DNA of 64,000 nt, taken from Venturia oleaginea. Taxonomy: Eukaryota; Ascomycota; Dothideomycetes; Venturiales; Venturiaceae. The notes below the pieces were generated by a model that worked only from the letters and a program-made list of their open reading frames with translations, was not told the DNA's origin and did no database searches. The stretch's first letter is position 1. Each line of letters starts with the position of its first letter. The translations under genes and the position numbers were made by a program. The stretch is taken from NCBI GenBank assembly GCA_013176395.1, contig JABMLP010000032.1, positions 62,001 to 126,000 of the forward strand. Direction: 5' to 3'. Shown piece after piece: positions 34,807 through 47,376 of the stretch.

Positions 34807-37800
34807 AGGACGGTTTGCCAAGACGTTGGGAGAGGTTGTCTAGTCGTTGCAGTGGTGTGTGGTGCCGATTGTTGCACACCGGGCGTCTGGTGTTTGGGTT
34901 GTGTTGAAGGTATTGCCGTTCTAGCGGTGACTCGTCGACTCGAAGCGTTGCAGTGTCATCTGGGGTGATGGACTAGCCGGGAGATAGTGACTAGATGGTT
35001 GCTGTTGTCTTTGGTGGACGCATCGTTCGTGTAGCTTGCTTATGTATTCGTGTGCTTGCTATGCCGTGGCCGCGACGGCGACTCTAGAGGTATCTCATCG
35101 ACGCTGAGGGACGCGCGATGGCCTCTAGAGGCCGGAGCGGCCACTGGCAGAGGTGTTTTGATGATCTTTAGATGATACTTCTGTAAATTCCAAAAATTGA
35201 GTTCTCGCTGTGTGTGCTGTTTTTATTGTATCTAAGTAAAAGGTCTGTGAAGGCATGGCATGGCGGTCTTGCAGTCACGTGACTTTGTGGTCTTAGCGAG
35301 GCGCGCACGGCCACATGTGGCTAAGGCGCGACTTCTACGAGTCGCCGGAGTAGATTCTTCTCTACCTAATAGACCTGTCTATGACCTCTTTTACTCGCCG
35401 TGACAAGGTCGTTACTGTAGTAGGTTGAAGAAGATCCTATGTGAGAAACATAACATGAGATAATCATGAAGAGAGAAAGGAAAGTCCGTCCAACGTCCTC
35501 CCTATATACCTTTCTGGTTCTGGGTGCCAAGGTGTATTCCCACACCTCTTGGCTCTTCCCACACCTTTAAATCTGCGGGCACTGCCAAGAACTGTGGGAA
35601 TTGTAGGAATATCACGTGACTCCTGCACGTACTATTCTCCTTTAGGACTGACTCCGTCGCACCAGTCGTCTCATCCTGTGCGCCCGAAGGATTCCCCTCC
35701 ATTATCAGTCCTAGCAATAACTTCACTTCTTATCATCCAACCATTCTTTGCGAGTCCTGCCTTCCTGCTCTTCAGCCTTGAGGTGATCTGTAAGAACTAC
35801 TAGCTTCTCTAGTTTAGTTTTCTTTCTTTGATAATCTACTAATAACTTATATTGAATAAGCTATTTGCTTATAACTTCTCTAGAAGACACACAAAGAAAA
35901 AAATCAAACTGTTTAGCTAGCGATAATTTTTATAGATAGCTGAGGTTTGGCTATAGGTCTTCTCGGTATTCCCCTGGTACTCGACCTTGAATTGTATACG
36001 GCCTTGCCAGAACTTTGTCTTTGGCAAAGCCGGAGAAATAAGCTTGTACTCAAAGAAGCCTCACCGTGGGAATAGATATGTCCTGCCATCGATCAAAGCT
36101 TTCGCTCTCACCACAAATAGTAGATCTCAAGCGCGACTAGAGGATTCAGGGTAAAAAAAAATCCGGGTTGTATTTGCATTGTTATGTTGTCGATTTTTGG
36201 CAGAGCATGGTATTGAGCAGAAGTTTTAATGAAAAGTCTGCTTGATATCCTGCGATGAAGACATAAGTAACGGCATAATCCACCACGTCAGTACGAGTAC
36301 TGGAAATAGTGGGATGATTCTGAGAACCTGGGAATTCATGCTCATCGCAAAGAAGATTTGGATGGATTGGGATCTCGTGTTGATGAGCAACTCTTTTCCA
36401 ATTCGTCAAACGTCCCTATGCCTCTCCTCCCACCTCCATGACATACGCCTATTACCCGTAATGTGTCTGGCGATACGGGCCGATGATATTATTCGCTTTC
36501 GGACAGACGTACCTGCAAGATTGAGGAGGTTAAGGTCGTTGCAATGTATGGCTGCGTTTACATGTTGGCATGCCGGCATCCTCAAGTATCGAAACCTTAG
36601 CTGGGGTACAAATGCGCCTTGGAGCATATATTGCATTCGTATTGCATGATAAGAGAGAGCAAGGATTTCTTCGGATATGTCGCCCAGAACGCTCGTTCTT
36701 CCCAGAGTTTGACCCATTGAAGTGGTGCAATTGATCCCATATTGCATTTTTGTCACTCCTAAGAAACACGCTCGTTTGCAGATGGGGATTCTGGTGCATC
36801 CTTTCATGAAAATAACAGGCAGAGCGAGACGTCAGGTTTGGTTCTGAAATGTCGTGTTGGTGCTGGCACCACAGCGGTGCTGTAAGTTCAGTTTCCTTCT
36901 ACTGTCCAAGGGACCGGATATGCCCAGCTCCAGTTAGAGGTTCTCAATACTGATGTCCAGGTCAAGATGCAAACAGTCCTCCAGAATCTCACCATACTTA
37001 ATCTCGCAACGGAACAATCACGGTCCAGCTGTCTTTCGAATTCGCGATTTTCCATCAATCAAAGTCACGTGGTTTTCCAATCTCCAACTCCACGTTCCAT
37101 TTGGAACAAAAGTTTGCCTGAGGGATCACTTCGGAATCGAATCTACCCTGTATCTATGCCCGTTGTGGAACTCGCTTAGCATTGTCTTCCAAACATTATC
37201 GTCGAATGGCTTTTAACTGCAAAGTGGTAGGGGCGATGGAAGAATCAACCAATTCCATGAGCAGCTGATCAACCTACCAATCTTGAGTTACTTTCTCCAT
37301 CTAACCTTCGCAATAACCTGCACGATCTTCCATTGCCTCCCGGGTGCGGATTTTGTGCTCGCCCAACTGTTATGAGATTGAAGATGAGTGGTTTTTCGTA
37401 AATGGAATCGCACTCGACGCCGACGGGACGAAGTCCTTATTGCATCGTATCCGCAACATCCTACTTATAGGCTGTTTCTCTCTCTGTTCTGACATACTCT
37501 TTCCTTCATCAAGTTCGTACCGTCGTCCTTGCGTCTCTCGTCATTTCGTCGTGGTGTTGCAATCGTGCACCCACCCACCATCCCATGTATTTATCGCTTT
37601 ACATAGACCTTTTCGCTGTGCTTGGATTTCTAGCCGTACAGGGGCTCTGTAGGCATTTGTATGGCCCTAGCGCTTACGAGGCCTACAGAAACCCTATATG
37701 GCAAGAAGCTTCGCCAAAAGCCCGCCAATCGCTTGAAATTGAACTCAATTTCAAGCCAAATATTACCGATATGACTATGTACGAAAGAACCTGTTTTCTG

Positions 37801-39371
37801 CAATATGGCCGTGTGGCTAGGTGCCGGTGAATTAGTGAAGAAGAGCGTCATCGCGTTGTTCAAAGAAAATGTCCCTCCCATCCGTCAGTCACGAGTCGCT
37901 AAAACATATGAAGCAGAACTACCTGCTTGGGATCTACAAGATCATGGAGAGCTTTGATATGTGCCATGGAAGCAACAAATGCAAGTCTAAAACTTGCATC
38001 GTCGAAAGTATCAACCCATCTTACTAGCACTCGAGGTCGAGACTTTGCGCGCGCGAGGACAGGCTGACCAGGCTCTAATTCTTTTTTCAAGTTTCACATC
38101 TCCCATACTACCAACCTGAGCAGCACATCAAGTTGCCTACTCGGGAAGGTTCTCTTGAATCGCATCTATGGTCCTTGTATTAGTGCGGCGACGAGATCCA
38201 GCCAGACGTGTGTTGATCTGAAACCCTCCTTGCTCTGAGGTCAATTTAGAATCAAGATTTGCACACCATCAGGTAATTAGCCTGAGTTTAATTTTGTCAG
38301 GAGACCAGGTCCCCTAACTATCCCTTTTAGATCTGATCAACAACATACCCGCCACTGTCTCCATTCTGGGGTCTGAAGGCCTGCTGTTTTCAGAATGCCG
38401 CCACAAATCTTCTGCACTAAGGTCATCGATCTTCAAATTTAGCGTTCCCCGCATCCTATGCCTCGGTCCTCCGTCTTTGACCATTGAGGTTGGTTGCATC
38501 ACTTAGATCGGGCCGTAACAAGCATCCAACTGAAGCTTTTGGTGTTCCGGGCCCCAGAGGAAATCACCTGTTCATCCCCCGCTGATTTTTCCCCATACAG
38601 AACTTTCACTCCAAGGCTACCGCAGGGTCTTCAACGCAGTCGACGAATGAGATGATTGGGGTTTTAAATCGTGCTCTATGATCTTCGACTTTAGTTGCTC
38701 CTTCAAAGATGGGCCAACTCATCTCTGTCTTAGCGACAAGGCACATGGCCCTCACCTCTGTCTTATTTCCGGATTTTTCTGTTATTCGAATCGTTCATAC
38801 ATATTGTAATGATTGTAGGGTCCTCTGTTCTACAATCGTTCAATTCTTTTTCAAGATATTTGGAGGTCATCATTGATCAATGGTACGACCCCCGCAGCTA
38901 GAATTGACGGCTTGCTTGTTTCTTCATCACAGCAATCGGATACTGACACCGTCGATATCTCAATTTTTGCTCGAAGATGATCGCCTCTCTGGTTTCCTGG
39001 TACATTAACAGGAGCGACCTTGGTGGGTGGGTGGATGGCGCTGCCGCAGTATGGGGAAGTGGGTCTTCTACACTCTTGTTTTGGCCTCTCGGTACTCCCC
39101 TCCGTCAAATGAAGATTACAAGCGTTAAAAAGCGACAGGGACTTTTTATCAATCAGGTTGATCGAAATCCTGGGTTTTTACCCTGCTAGGCATAGTCCAA
39201 GGTTTAGCGTTATGATCTTCAGTTGACGAAGGGGAGTATTATTGGACGAGTTCTTCGATTACCATTCATGTATAAAGAGTGCTTGTCCCATCTTCCTTTA
39301 TGACCATGATCATTCTTCATTTTTCCTCCTTGATCATCTTGCCCCAATCACAACCTCGTTTCGCAATCATC
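34807..39371. other. Long gene-poor stretch
   Basis: Frames at 35549-35803, 36242-36649, 36406-36807 (minus), 36953-37216 and 37344-37830 were read, but none has a recognisable family or consistent splice sites. 37585-37830 starts with a hydrophobic helix (LYIDLFAVLGFLAV) and might be a remnant of a secreted or membrane protein. Nothing else to report. Confidence 0.35.
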
Positions 39372-40799
39372 ATGAAGTACCCACTCCTCTTCGCAAGTAT
39401 CCTAGCCGAGGGAGCCCTCTCTTTCCCACTCGTGTCTGAGATGCAGGGCGTGGACAGCAGTCTCTTCGGCGGTGCTAGAAGAGCGAAACGCCAACAAACC
39501 ACGAATGGCCCAGGCAGTGCTGCCACCTGCCCCTTCAACGCCAACCACGTTCCTGCTGTTGGCATTTCCGATAGGTACCCATATGGCGGTGCAAAGAATG
39601 GAAGTCAAGGAACAGGAAAAGGTACGTCTGTCTTACGGCTCTGATAATTGATCTTTTACTGATCACCAACAGGCGGCTACAAAGTCCCAGCCGATGGTGA
39701 TACCGACCACCAGTTCATTGCGCCTGGCCCAAACGTTTGTCTTGTCCTCTATCGAATATGGCAAACATGACTGACCCTAATAGGACATTCGAGGACCTTG
39801 CCCAGGACTCAATGCCGCCGCCAATCACGGATTTCTTTCTCGCGATGGTGTCGTGACATATAATGAGCTTGTCGACGCTCAGCAAAACGTTTACAACGTT
39901 GGTTACGATCTTGCCAATCTTCTAGCGCTCCTTGGTCTCACGCTCACTGATGGAGATCTTGTTACGGAGAAACTTTCCATTGGATGCGATGCTACAACTC
40001 GCACATCTGTTAACCCCGCATTGACTGGGTCTGAACCCGGCTTGGATGGTCACAACAAATTCGAGGCCGACTCATCTCTTACTCGAAATGACTATTTCAC
40101 CCACAATGGTGACAATTATAACTTCAACGGCACGTTATATAGAATGATGCATGCCACAACTGGTGGCAACTATGACCGCGATGGCCTCTCTCTGTACCGC
40201 GCTCAACGATACAACCAATCTCTTGCTGAGAACCCGAACTTTTACTTCGGACCACTTTCCCTACTACTTTATGGGGCTGCTTCCTTCCTCTACGAGCTCA
40301 TGCCATCCGGACCAAATTACACTCCAGACGAAGCGACCATTTCATCTTTCTTCGGTGCCGAGCAACAATCAGATGGCTCTTACACCTTCAACGGTCAAGA
40401 GAAGATCCCCGACAGATGGACCAACCGTGTCGCTCCTGTACGTATCTCCCAGCCCCTTTCCAAATGCCCACCGTTCTGACAATTTACGTTTAGTACACAA
40501 ACAACGACGTCACCGCCGAAATCTTGGCAATGTACCTCGAGCACCCCGTCCTCTTCGGTGGCGCCACGGGCAACGGCGGTTTCGACCTGCTCAATTTCGG
40601 CGCTTTCATCCAAGATGGAAAATTGGTCGCTGCGCCTAACACTGCTACGGCTAGTTGTCTTCTTTATCAACTTGCTGCGCAGAGTATTCCGTCTGGATTG
40701 AACGGGGTTATCACGCCGACTGTCGATGCGTTGAGTTTTGTGTTGACGAAGTTGGGACCGACGTTGACTAATCTGGGGTGTGCTTTGCCTTTGACTTGA
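39372..40799 (+). CDS. Secreted peroxidase family 2 protein (chloroperoxidase / peroxygenase-like)
   Basis: Heme-thiolate peroxidase. Exons 39372-39621, 39673-39734, 39784-40437 and 40494-40799 give 423 aa in frame; all junctions are GT-AG. The start codon is the Met that opens a signal peptide (KYPLLFASILAEGALSFP). The proximal motif PCPGLNAAANHGFLSRDG carries the Cys that ligands heme iron and is rebuilt right after intron 2. Downstream, the acidic EADSSLTRND segment is where the family keeps its distal catalytic Glu. Several N-glycosylation sites occur. Members oxidise or halogenate organic substrates with hydrogen peroxide; the substrate is unknown. A dibasic stretch (ARRAKR) near residue 36 could be a propeptide cleavage site. 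It stands alone, about 1.4 kb before the converging GH45 gene. Confidence 0.92.
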
Positions 40800-42210
40800 G
40801 CACTGTGAGGAATATGATGGATGGTGGGAGTTCTTAGTGTACACTTTGCGTTTGGATTTGGATAGACTAGATGTACTTTTGGACCAGATTCAAAGCATTT
40901 AAGTGTACTGCCAATTCTTGTTCTTCAATGCATCATGCAACCCTCAACATTCAACTGCCTCATGTGTGTGTATCTTCGTGGATTCGTGACTTTCGATGGT
41001 CTTTGCGATGGATGCTGAGCCGAACTGGCGAGTGAAATTAATGGAAGAGCTGGTCAACTGGACTAACAGACTTCGCAGTGGACGATGGAATCGTGAAGGA
41101 AGGATGAAAAATTGGTTCTTGAAGAGTTGGTGAAGAGTCGTCGAAGCGTCGTCGAAGCTGCTCAGGGCAAGGTAGCAAGCCAGCGGCTCGACCCACGAAC
41201 CTTGCCTAGATCTCCCTATTCTAGGCGTGTCTTAGCAACTACATCAACAACTTTGGACTTTGACACACTTCCACCCTCGTTGGACAATACGTGTCTCTTC
41301 ACTGGATTGCATTCCCTTCCTCCTACTAAAGGCACAGTTGTGTATGCTTCCACACAGCTCTCCATCATCCACTACGAAATCTCTACCGAGTTTTTTCAAC
41401 ACCGAAAACTCGTTCACGCTCTCCATCGGATGATCAGAGTTCTAATGCAGTAGCAACGACCATGAGCACAAGTGTTGATCAACTATGCGTCTGTAATATT
41501 CAGGTCGCTGACATATTCCGATTGTATATTAAATTACCGCGCAAAACGAACTGTTCCCTACTCCTAACGTTACCAAAACTTATCATGAGAATTAATATTA
41601 TTTTACCAACGATCCTTGAAAATATGAATTCTAACTATATACCTCTTAAAATATCCAAACCGTATAATGTACACCACTCAGCCCGATCATATAACTTCTA
41701 TCCATTTAGCTTCGTATTCTTCTTCCAATATTTTGTAGATTAACCTGCCTTTTATAATTTCCCATATCCTCGCGAGAAGTTGGGAGGTGTGCCTTTCCTG
41801 CTTCTTCTTTTAGATATTAAGGATTGTTCGGGACTGAGAGGGCGTTGGGATGGGATTGTATTCAGTCGGCGGGATGAACGGATTAGTTATTACGGATATG
41901 GGGAAGAACCAGCAAAAAAACGGTCCATCGGGACAACTAGATTTACTTTTTCTCGCCACCCGGGGAAATAGCGATGGATGGCGGAATTTCTATCACTGGC
42001 AGCTTCGTCTTCATGATGTGAGTAGATTGCGTATTACAAAAGGCCAGATTGAACATTTCAATATCATCTCATAAAGCCTGACTCAGCTCTTTCAATCTAG
42101 ATGATTTCCATGGCCAGGAAAATGTCTCAACGTCCTATTAGCGGTCTCCAGCTCTTGCCGTCTTCGTCCTCGCTGACCACAACCACCAGCAATTCACTTA
42201 AAATCATCGA
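40800..42210. other. Intergenic between two converging genes
   Basis: The 3' ends of the peroxidase (+) and the GH45 gene (-) face each other across this region. AT-rich at 41480-41760. No gene recognised. Confidence 0.4.
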
Positions 42211-43054
42211 TCAAGTCCTCTTACATCCAGTTAAATCCGTCAACTCTTTTGGACAAGCCACCTCATACCAATCTACAGTCGGATTCCCCACATTCTCATA
42301 CCAGTCGAATCGCAAATAACAGCCATCTCTCCAAGAGGGTGGCAGTTGATCACACATCTCCCTCCTCTTGAACCCACCATACTGGTCTCCCATGTCGATT
42401 TTACCCCACTGCTGTTCACAAGCGTGGTTGCCGAAGAGTCCGACGCCGCCGCCGGGAATCATGATGTCGAATTGGTTGTCGATGAGGTCGGTGCCGGTGT
42501 TTGTTGCTTGAACGATCATGGTTTTGCCGGCGAGGGCGGTGGAGGTGAATTTTAGGTGGTAGCATGAGCAGCTTTGTGGGAAGTTAGCACGTGTACTTTC
42601 TTCATAAATTGAGCAGAGATAAAATCACCAAGTGTCCCACTGATTCTTCCATCCTACCTTGACGGCAGCGAATCCGTAAGCGAGTTGGTCGCTGACGGCC
42701 CATGGAGAGGTATTACGACATGTAAAGGCATCACCCCAGACAGCTTCTTCGGTGGGTATGTTGGGACGCTGGTTTGGGGCGTAGACGCAGGAGTTCTGTG
42801 TGCTGTTTTCGGACAGCCATTTGTCGTTCACGCCGCAGACGCGGACGGGGTTTGTAACTGGGGCTATGTTTGGCCAGGCGCAGGAGGGCTGGGGCGTGTT
42901 AGTTGAGCAGTTGTCACTGGAGCTACGAATCTACCATGCAGCAGTCCCAGTAGTGAGTCGAGGTGCCGGGGGCCGCGGTGACAGTAAGTGTCAGGAGAGC
43001 TATGAGTAGGAGGGTTGTGTTGGACGTGGCGTTGAAAGGCTTGGTGAAAGCCAT
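42211..43054 (-). CDS. Glycoside hydrolase family 45 endoglucanase
   Basis: Cleaves internal beta-1,4 bonds of cellulose, secreted. Exons 43054-42935, 42888-42629 and 42571-42211 (introns of 46 and 57 bp) give 246 aa. A hydrophobic signal segment (TTLLLIALLTLTVTAAPG) leads straight into the GH45 signature THYWDCC with its catalytic Asp. The family's Cys pairs follow: PSCAWPN, VCGVNDKW, then TCCSCYHLKFTS rebuilt across intron 2. The second catalytic Asp lies in QFDIMIPGGGVGLF, where a His usually precedes the Phe-Asp pair and Gln stands here. The end has RFDWYENVGNPTVDWYEVACP. No cellulose-binding module or linker is present. Confidence 0.93.
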
Positions 43055-44630
43055 GGTGGAGGTGAAATTTGTTGTTGTTGTTGGTGAGTGAGTGAAAGTG
43101 TATGGATTAAATCAGAACGGCTGGCTTTAAGGGTTGACATGACAATAGTCTCACGACGTCATTCTCAATTTCTTTGAAGACGGATTCATTCATTTCGTTG
43201 GAATATCTTGGTTCCTCGTCAGTCCTCACCATTGGATTTACATCTCTCTTCGAATCCTCCGTTACTCACGCACAAGGCATCCGAGTCTTGTATAACAAAG
43301 GGGATAATTTTCACTTACAGTGCGAATCATCCATCCACAGATTACCTGGCGCTGGGAACTTGTCAAAGCCTAATTTCGAGTAACAACTCAACTCTTAGCT
43401 CTGGATTGGCCTTCCACAAGGAACTCAACGACGGATATCGAGTGCTACGGAGAATACTTGCAGAAGTGCCGCCAGATCACTCGCAATGGTCATATGCAAG
43501 ATTTAGTGCTCCCAATGGTCGAGTTGCACGAGTACAGCTTCATCAATCCGGCTCCCGTCTGTACCACATAGCGAGTTTAAGACAAATCAGGAGATTCGCA
43601 GAGTCTTGATTACATCCCCGTATTGAGCACAATTATCAGCACAATGACGAGAAGAAGCTTCGGCTCAAGTATCCGTTTCGAATTCTTCCCGGAAGTGAGA
43701 CCTGAATCCGAGATTTTTGGGAACACCCGCGAACCTATCGGAGCGAAAAGGAGATTGCAACCGATATGAGAGTCCCACAAGACCAGTCACCATCATATTC
43801 AAGGAGAACCATCGAGGTCTGATGGGAGCAATGGAGGTCTTGATGGTGACAGGCTTTGTTGTTGTTTGCTTGGCGAGACGCGTCGTGGGAAATGGGTTGT
43901 TATTGTCTAAAAGTCTTGGCAGGGCTAACCTGATTGAGATATCAAATTCCCATCAACGCCGGCATTTCTTTTATCGACGACAACAGTCGGCTCTGCAACC
44001 CTATCTTCCCGAATCGATGAAGATATCAATGCAAAAGCTACTGCTATAATTTTCAAGCCGGTGAAGATTGGATTGCAAAGCTGGTTGTTGTAGCCGTCTA
44101 TCTCAATTCATACTGCGCGATGGACGGCCGGAGGCAAGTCCAGGGCCTGTTGATAATCCAGCGCTGACATGCTCACAGAGAAGTATTGAACCAAATGAAT
44201 TTTTTGACATTAATTTTGATGAAGTAAGGGCTGTGAAAGAAAGTGTTCATTGAAGACTTAGAAACAGTTTGTGGAGGGAAGAAAAGATTGAATGGCTTGC
44301 TTTCCTAAGTGATGGCATAAAGCCTGACTATATACACATAACTGTAGAAACTTCTAGAAGTGTCAAAAGATTTGCTCGACTGCTACTAATTCAAGTCCCA
44401 AGAACGCCAGATTCTCGACCAATCATTCTGTTTGAGGGAAAGACAACCTTGGCTCGCCGGCCTTCATTGAAACAACCGGCTCTTCAATTGACCTCCTAAA
44501 TGCTCTGAATGTGTCAAAAAGTCGCCATCATTCTTAAATTCTATTATCATCCAACGAGGTCAGTACTCCTCCTCTCCCAAAACGCCCAACAAGCTCACCA
44601 TGTTATCAAATCAGATCGTCAAATCGACGC
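43055..44630. other. Intergenic, weak frames
   Basis: Frames at 43208-43609, 43717-44049 and 44269-44499 (+) show no known domain or splice support. Nothing firm. Confidence 0.3.
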
Positions 44631-44906
44631 CTAGTTGCGATCGCGCATAATCCACTCCTCGAAATCCGCATCCACTTCAGCCTGGGCCTCAGTCTCCCTC
44701 ACGTTCTCCTCATCATCGTTCTCGTGGTCGGAATCGAGCTCGGCAGCGTCGATGTAATCCTGGCCGTTGAGGATATCCTCCTCGTCTTGTTGAAACATCT
44801 TGATGTATGGGATGTTGATCACCACGCCAAGCGCACATGTTTGATATATATGATCTACAAGTGGCTGTACACACTCACTTCTTGACACTTCTCGAATCTT
44901 CTGCAT
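44631..44906 (-). CDS. Unrecognised acidic ORF, possibly a terminal exon
   Basis: The C-terminal half is strongly acidic (Asp/Glu-rich) and ends in FEEWIMRDRN. The N-terminal part contains a GTGAGT that could be an intron donor with an acceptor near 44798, so the acidic part may be a last exon. It could belong to the membrane protein upstream at 44956-45826, which also has an acidic tail, or be separate. Function unknown. Confidence 0.3.
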   Translation of the reverse strand: MQKIREVSRSECVQPLVDHIYQTCALGVVINIPYIKMFQQDEEDILNGQDYIDAAELDSDHENDDEENVRETEAQAEVDADFEEWIMRDRN

Positions 44907-44955
44907 CTTATGTATATAGTTATGTCTTATTTCTCAGTTTAGGAGAATGAACTAT

Positions 44956-45826
44956 TCAATCTTTGTGATCCCTCTGCAAGCTGTTTCTCAAGTGTCCAAT
45001 GAATACTTGGCCTGCACCATCATATTTCATCACGTCTTCGGACTCGGACTCAGTGTGCTCACCAGTCTCAGACTTGGAGTCCCAGTTGCCGACAATGTCA
45101 GCTTGAACGGCAAGACTATGGGTGTCTTCGAGAGCTTCGGGCTCGGACTCGTAATCGTCTTCGACGCTGTTCTTGGGGAGACGAGCCATGCTCTTGCCAA
45201 ATGGAATGAATGGGACCTTGGTCTGGCCATGACGACGGAGTGGGTCAGCCGCTATACCAGCCTGTTTCTTCACAGAGATCTTCTCCTGTCCATCGATTTG
45301 AGCAGCAATTCGATCCTTCAGATCATCGTACTTCTCAACAAAAATTATCGCGGACATAATCAATATTATCCTTGGTGTGTTGGACATCGCGAACAATGAT
45401 ACCAGCCACAAAATCGAGAGCCGAGTTGATCTTCTCAACACCACGGATCAGGGGCTGAACAACGGGAGTGACGTTGCGATCGCGCTGGTCCTTCAAAGCT
45501 GGGGTGTTGAACATGATCACACCGATCAAAGCGATGAAGTTGAGGACCAAGAGTGCGGCGATGATAAGTTGAATGTTCTGGCTCAAGCGGACGTTGACAT
45601 TGGTACGACGAGCTTCGAGGACGATCGTCTCCACGGCAGCGTTCCGCCATGCCTCGGCGTGGGCCTGGGCGGCACGGGCGCTGGCTTGGGCAGCGTGGGC
45701 GGTCGCGCTAGCTGTTATGCGAGCGAGCTTCTGGGCTTTGAGGTTGCGGATGAAGGAAGGCTCGTAGTTTGCATTATCTCCCGCGAATTGGTCGAACAAG
45801 GCGGTGAGGCTTGCGCGTAAAGACAT
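44956..45826 (-). CDS. Predicted single-pass membrane protein, one-base frameshift
   Basis: Two frames join at a run of five T (sense) around 45340. 45826-45335 encodes an Ala-rich amphipathic helix (AQASARAAQAHAEAW), then a membrane segment (IIAALLVLNFIALIGVIMFN), then a hydrophilic region. One base fewer in the T run leads straight into the second frame (EKYDDLKDRIAAQIDGQEKI...), which continues through a basic then acidic, Ser/Glu-rich tail to the stop at 44956. Together about 290 residues. I do not recognise the family. The single defect in a homopolymer could be a sequencing error as easily as a real mutation, so the gene may be intact. Confidence 0.55.
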
Positions 45827-46322
45827 CTTGATTTAGGTTTGTGGTTTTGAGGTTTTCTGTTGTTTTGTTTAGTGTTTGAAAATATGGTTGAGGCGTGGTT
45901 TGTGGGCGGTAGAAGCTGGAGTTGTAGTGAGTTGATGGAGAAGAATGAGACTGGGGGTTGGGAAGGTGATATAAATACGTCCGAGATTGTGTTGATTGTC
46001 ATTCCAAAAGGAAAGAGAACACACTCGTTTAGGCACCAGGCTCGTGCTGACATGGCTTTGTTAATGGTTGTTGAACAAAGCACCTGGGCACGAATGTAAT
46101 AAGTCAAACCCCAAAATTTAAACACTATCTCCCAAGCTCTTTGTACCTGCTGTGACTCTCCTCATCCCACGGCAAAGTCCGTTTTTACTTATATCGTCCT
46201 CCCAACAACCCTCCGAAATTCTTACAGAGCCCAGTCGCAGATCCAATCCAAAGGTATTTTTACAATCGCCAGCTAGATTCTAGTTCATCGACGTCTCAAT
46301 TTCTCATACGAATAGCGCCGAC

Positions 46323-46727
46323 ATGGACGGCTCATCTCGTGAGTTAGGCGGTTTACCAGACTTGGATCTAGATAATCATGACCTGGACTCCAAAAATGCC
46401 GTCATGAATCAGGCCACCGAAGACAATCATGGGAAAGATGCGCTAGAAATCCTTGCCACCAATTCTCGAATCGAAAAACAAACTATCATAACACTACTCA
46501 CCGACTCTTCGCCCTGTGTTGGCTCCACGCACAATTTGGGCTTTCAAGTTTCGGGCGACGATATAAAGACTATGTATATTGCAATGCTGGTAGCAGGGAA
46601 ATGGTGCCCCTTGATCTTGATGAGTCTTCAGCGACAGCCTGTCTATACTATTTCAACAGCCAGTATCAGGACATGCGCAAAATTTCTGCCCTGCAGACGT
46701 CGAGAATTAGCTAGACTCGCGATATGA
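46323..46727 (+). CDS. Unrecognised ORF, possible gene start
   Basis: 134 codons. The first 60 residues are Asp/Asn-rich and look coding (GGLPDLDLDNHDLDSKN). The last part (PVYTISTASIRTCAKFLPCRRR) looks like read-through into non-coding or an intron. No family recognised. Confidence 0.3.
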   Translation: MDGSSRELGGLPDLDLDNHDLDSKNAVMNQATEDNHGKDALEILATNSRIEKQTIITLLTDSSPCVGSTHNLGFQVSGDDIKTMYIAMLVAGKWCPLILMSLQRQPVYTISTASIRTCAKFLPCRRRELARLAI

Positions 46728-47109
46728 CGATTGGAAATATGAGACTGGCCCTAGACTTCCCTTAACGCGATCCCAGCGGGCTTACGATCGTACTAGTTTC
46801 TTTCATCATTCGTGACAGGGAAGGTGTCCCGAGTAGCTTCGATGGATATTTACTTAAGCACATATTCATTAGGTATCTTTCGGGGAAGAAGGACGTGATG
46901 GAGCTGGATTCTTACCTTTCTTATCCAGCAGGTTATGCTCTTATCACGTACCAGTCCTCATTGGAAATCCGTGCTTGTCAATTAGCGAATAAAAAGCTGG
47001 ACTTGTGTAAAACACTTCGTAGTCAGGCGAACTTTTTTTATTATACTGTAGTTAGTCTTCACTAGACAAAGAATAGTAAGGCTATTAAGTAGAAGATCGC
47101 TACCTAGAA

Positions 47110-47376
47110 GTCATTTGTTAAGAAACGCACTACCTTGTTAGCGGCAGCGCAAGGTTGTAACGATGACGAGGATATAGATCGAGTATTTTAGAAGCTCGAA
47201 GCCGAAAAGCGGGCGTTGGGGTTAATGGAGGAAGCGAAGCTAGGGGTGGTTTTGCAAGCCAAAACCCCGGAGTTTCTGCGCTCTTGCACGGATAAGATGG
47301 GCTATGAAGACTTGGATTGTTCCCGTGATGGGATCGAGATGGAAATGAAGAAAGTGAGGGAATTGCTTGAGATTTA
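47110..47376 (+). pseudogene. Gene relic with interrupted frame
   Basis: One + frame reads well as protein for about 85 codons (LEAEKRALGLMEEAKLGVVL, DKMGYEDLDCSRDG, EMEMKKVRELLEI) but is interrupted by a TAG near 47189-47191. It has no good start. Charged and helical; family unknown. It may belong with 46323-46727 as the remains of one gene. Confidence 0.4.

Noticed and set aside
36182..36807. Possible gene on either strand
   Set aside because: Overlapping frames of similar length on both strands, no domain, no splice pattern.
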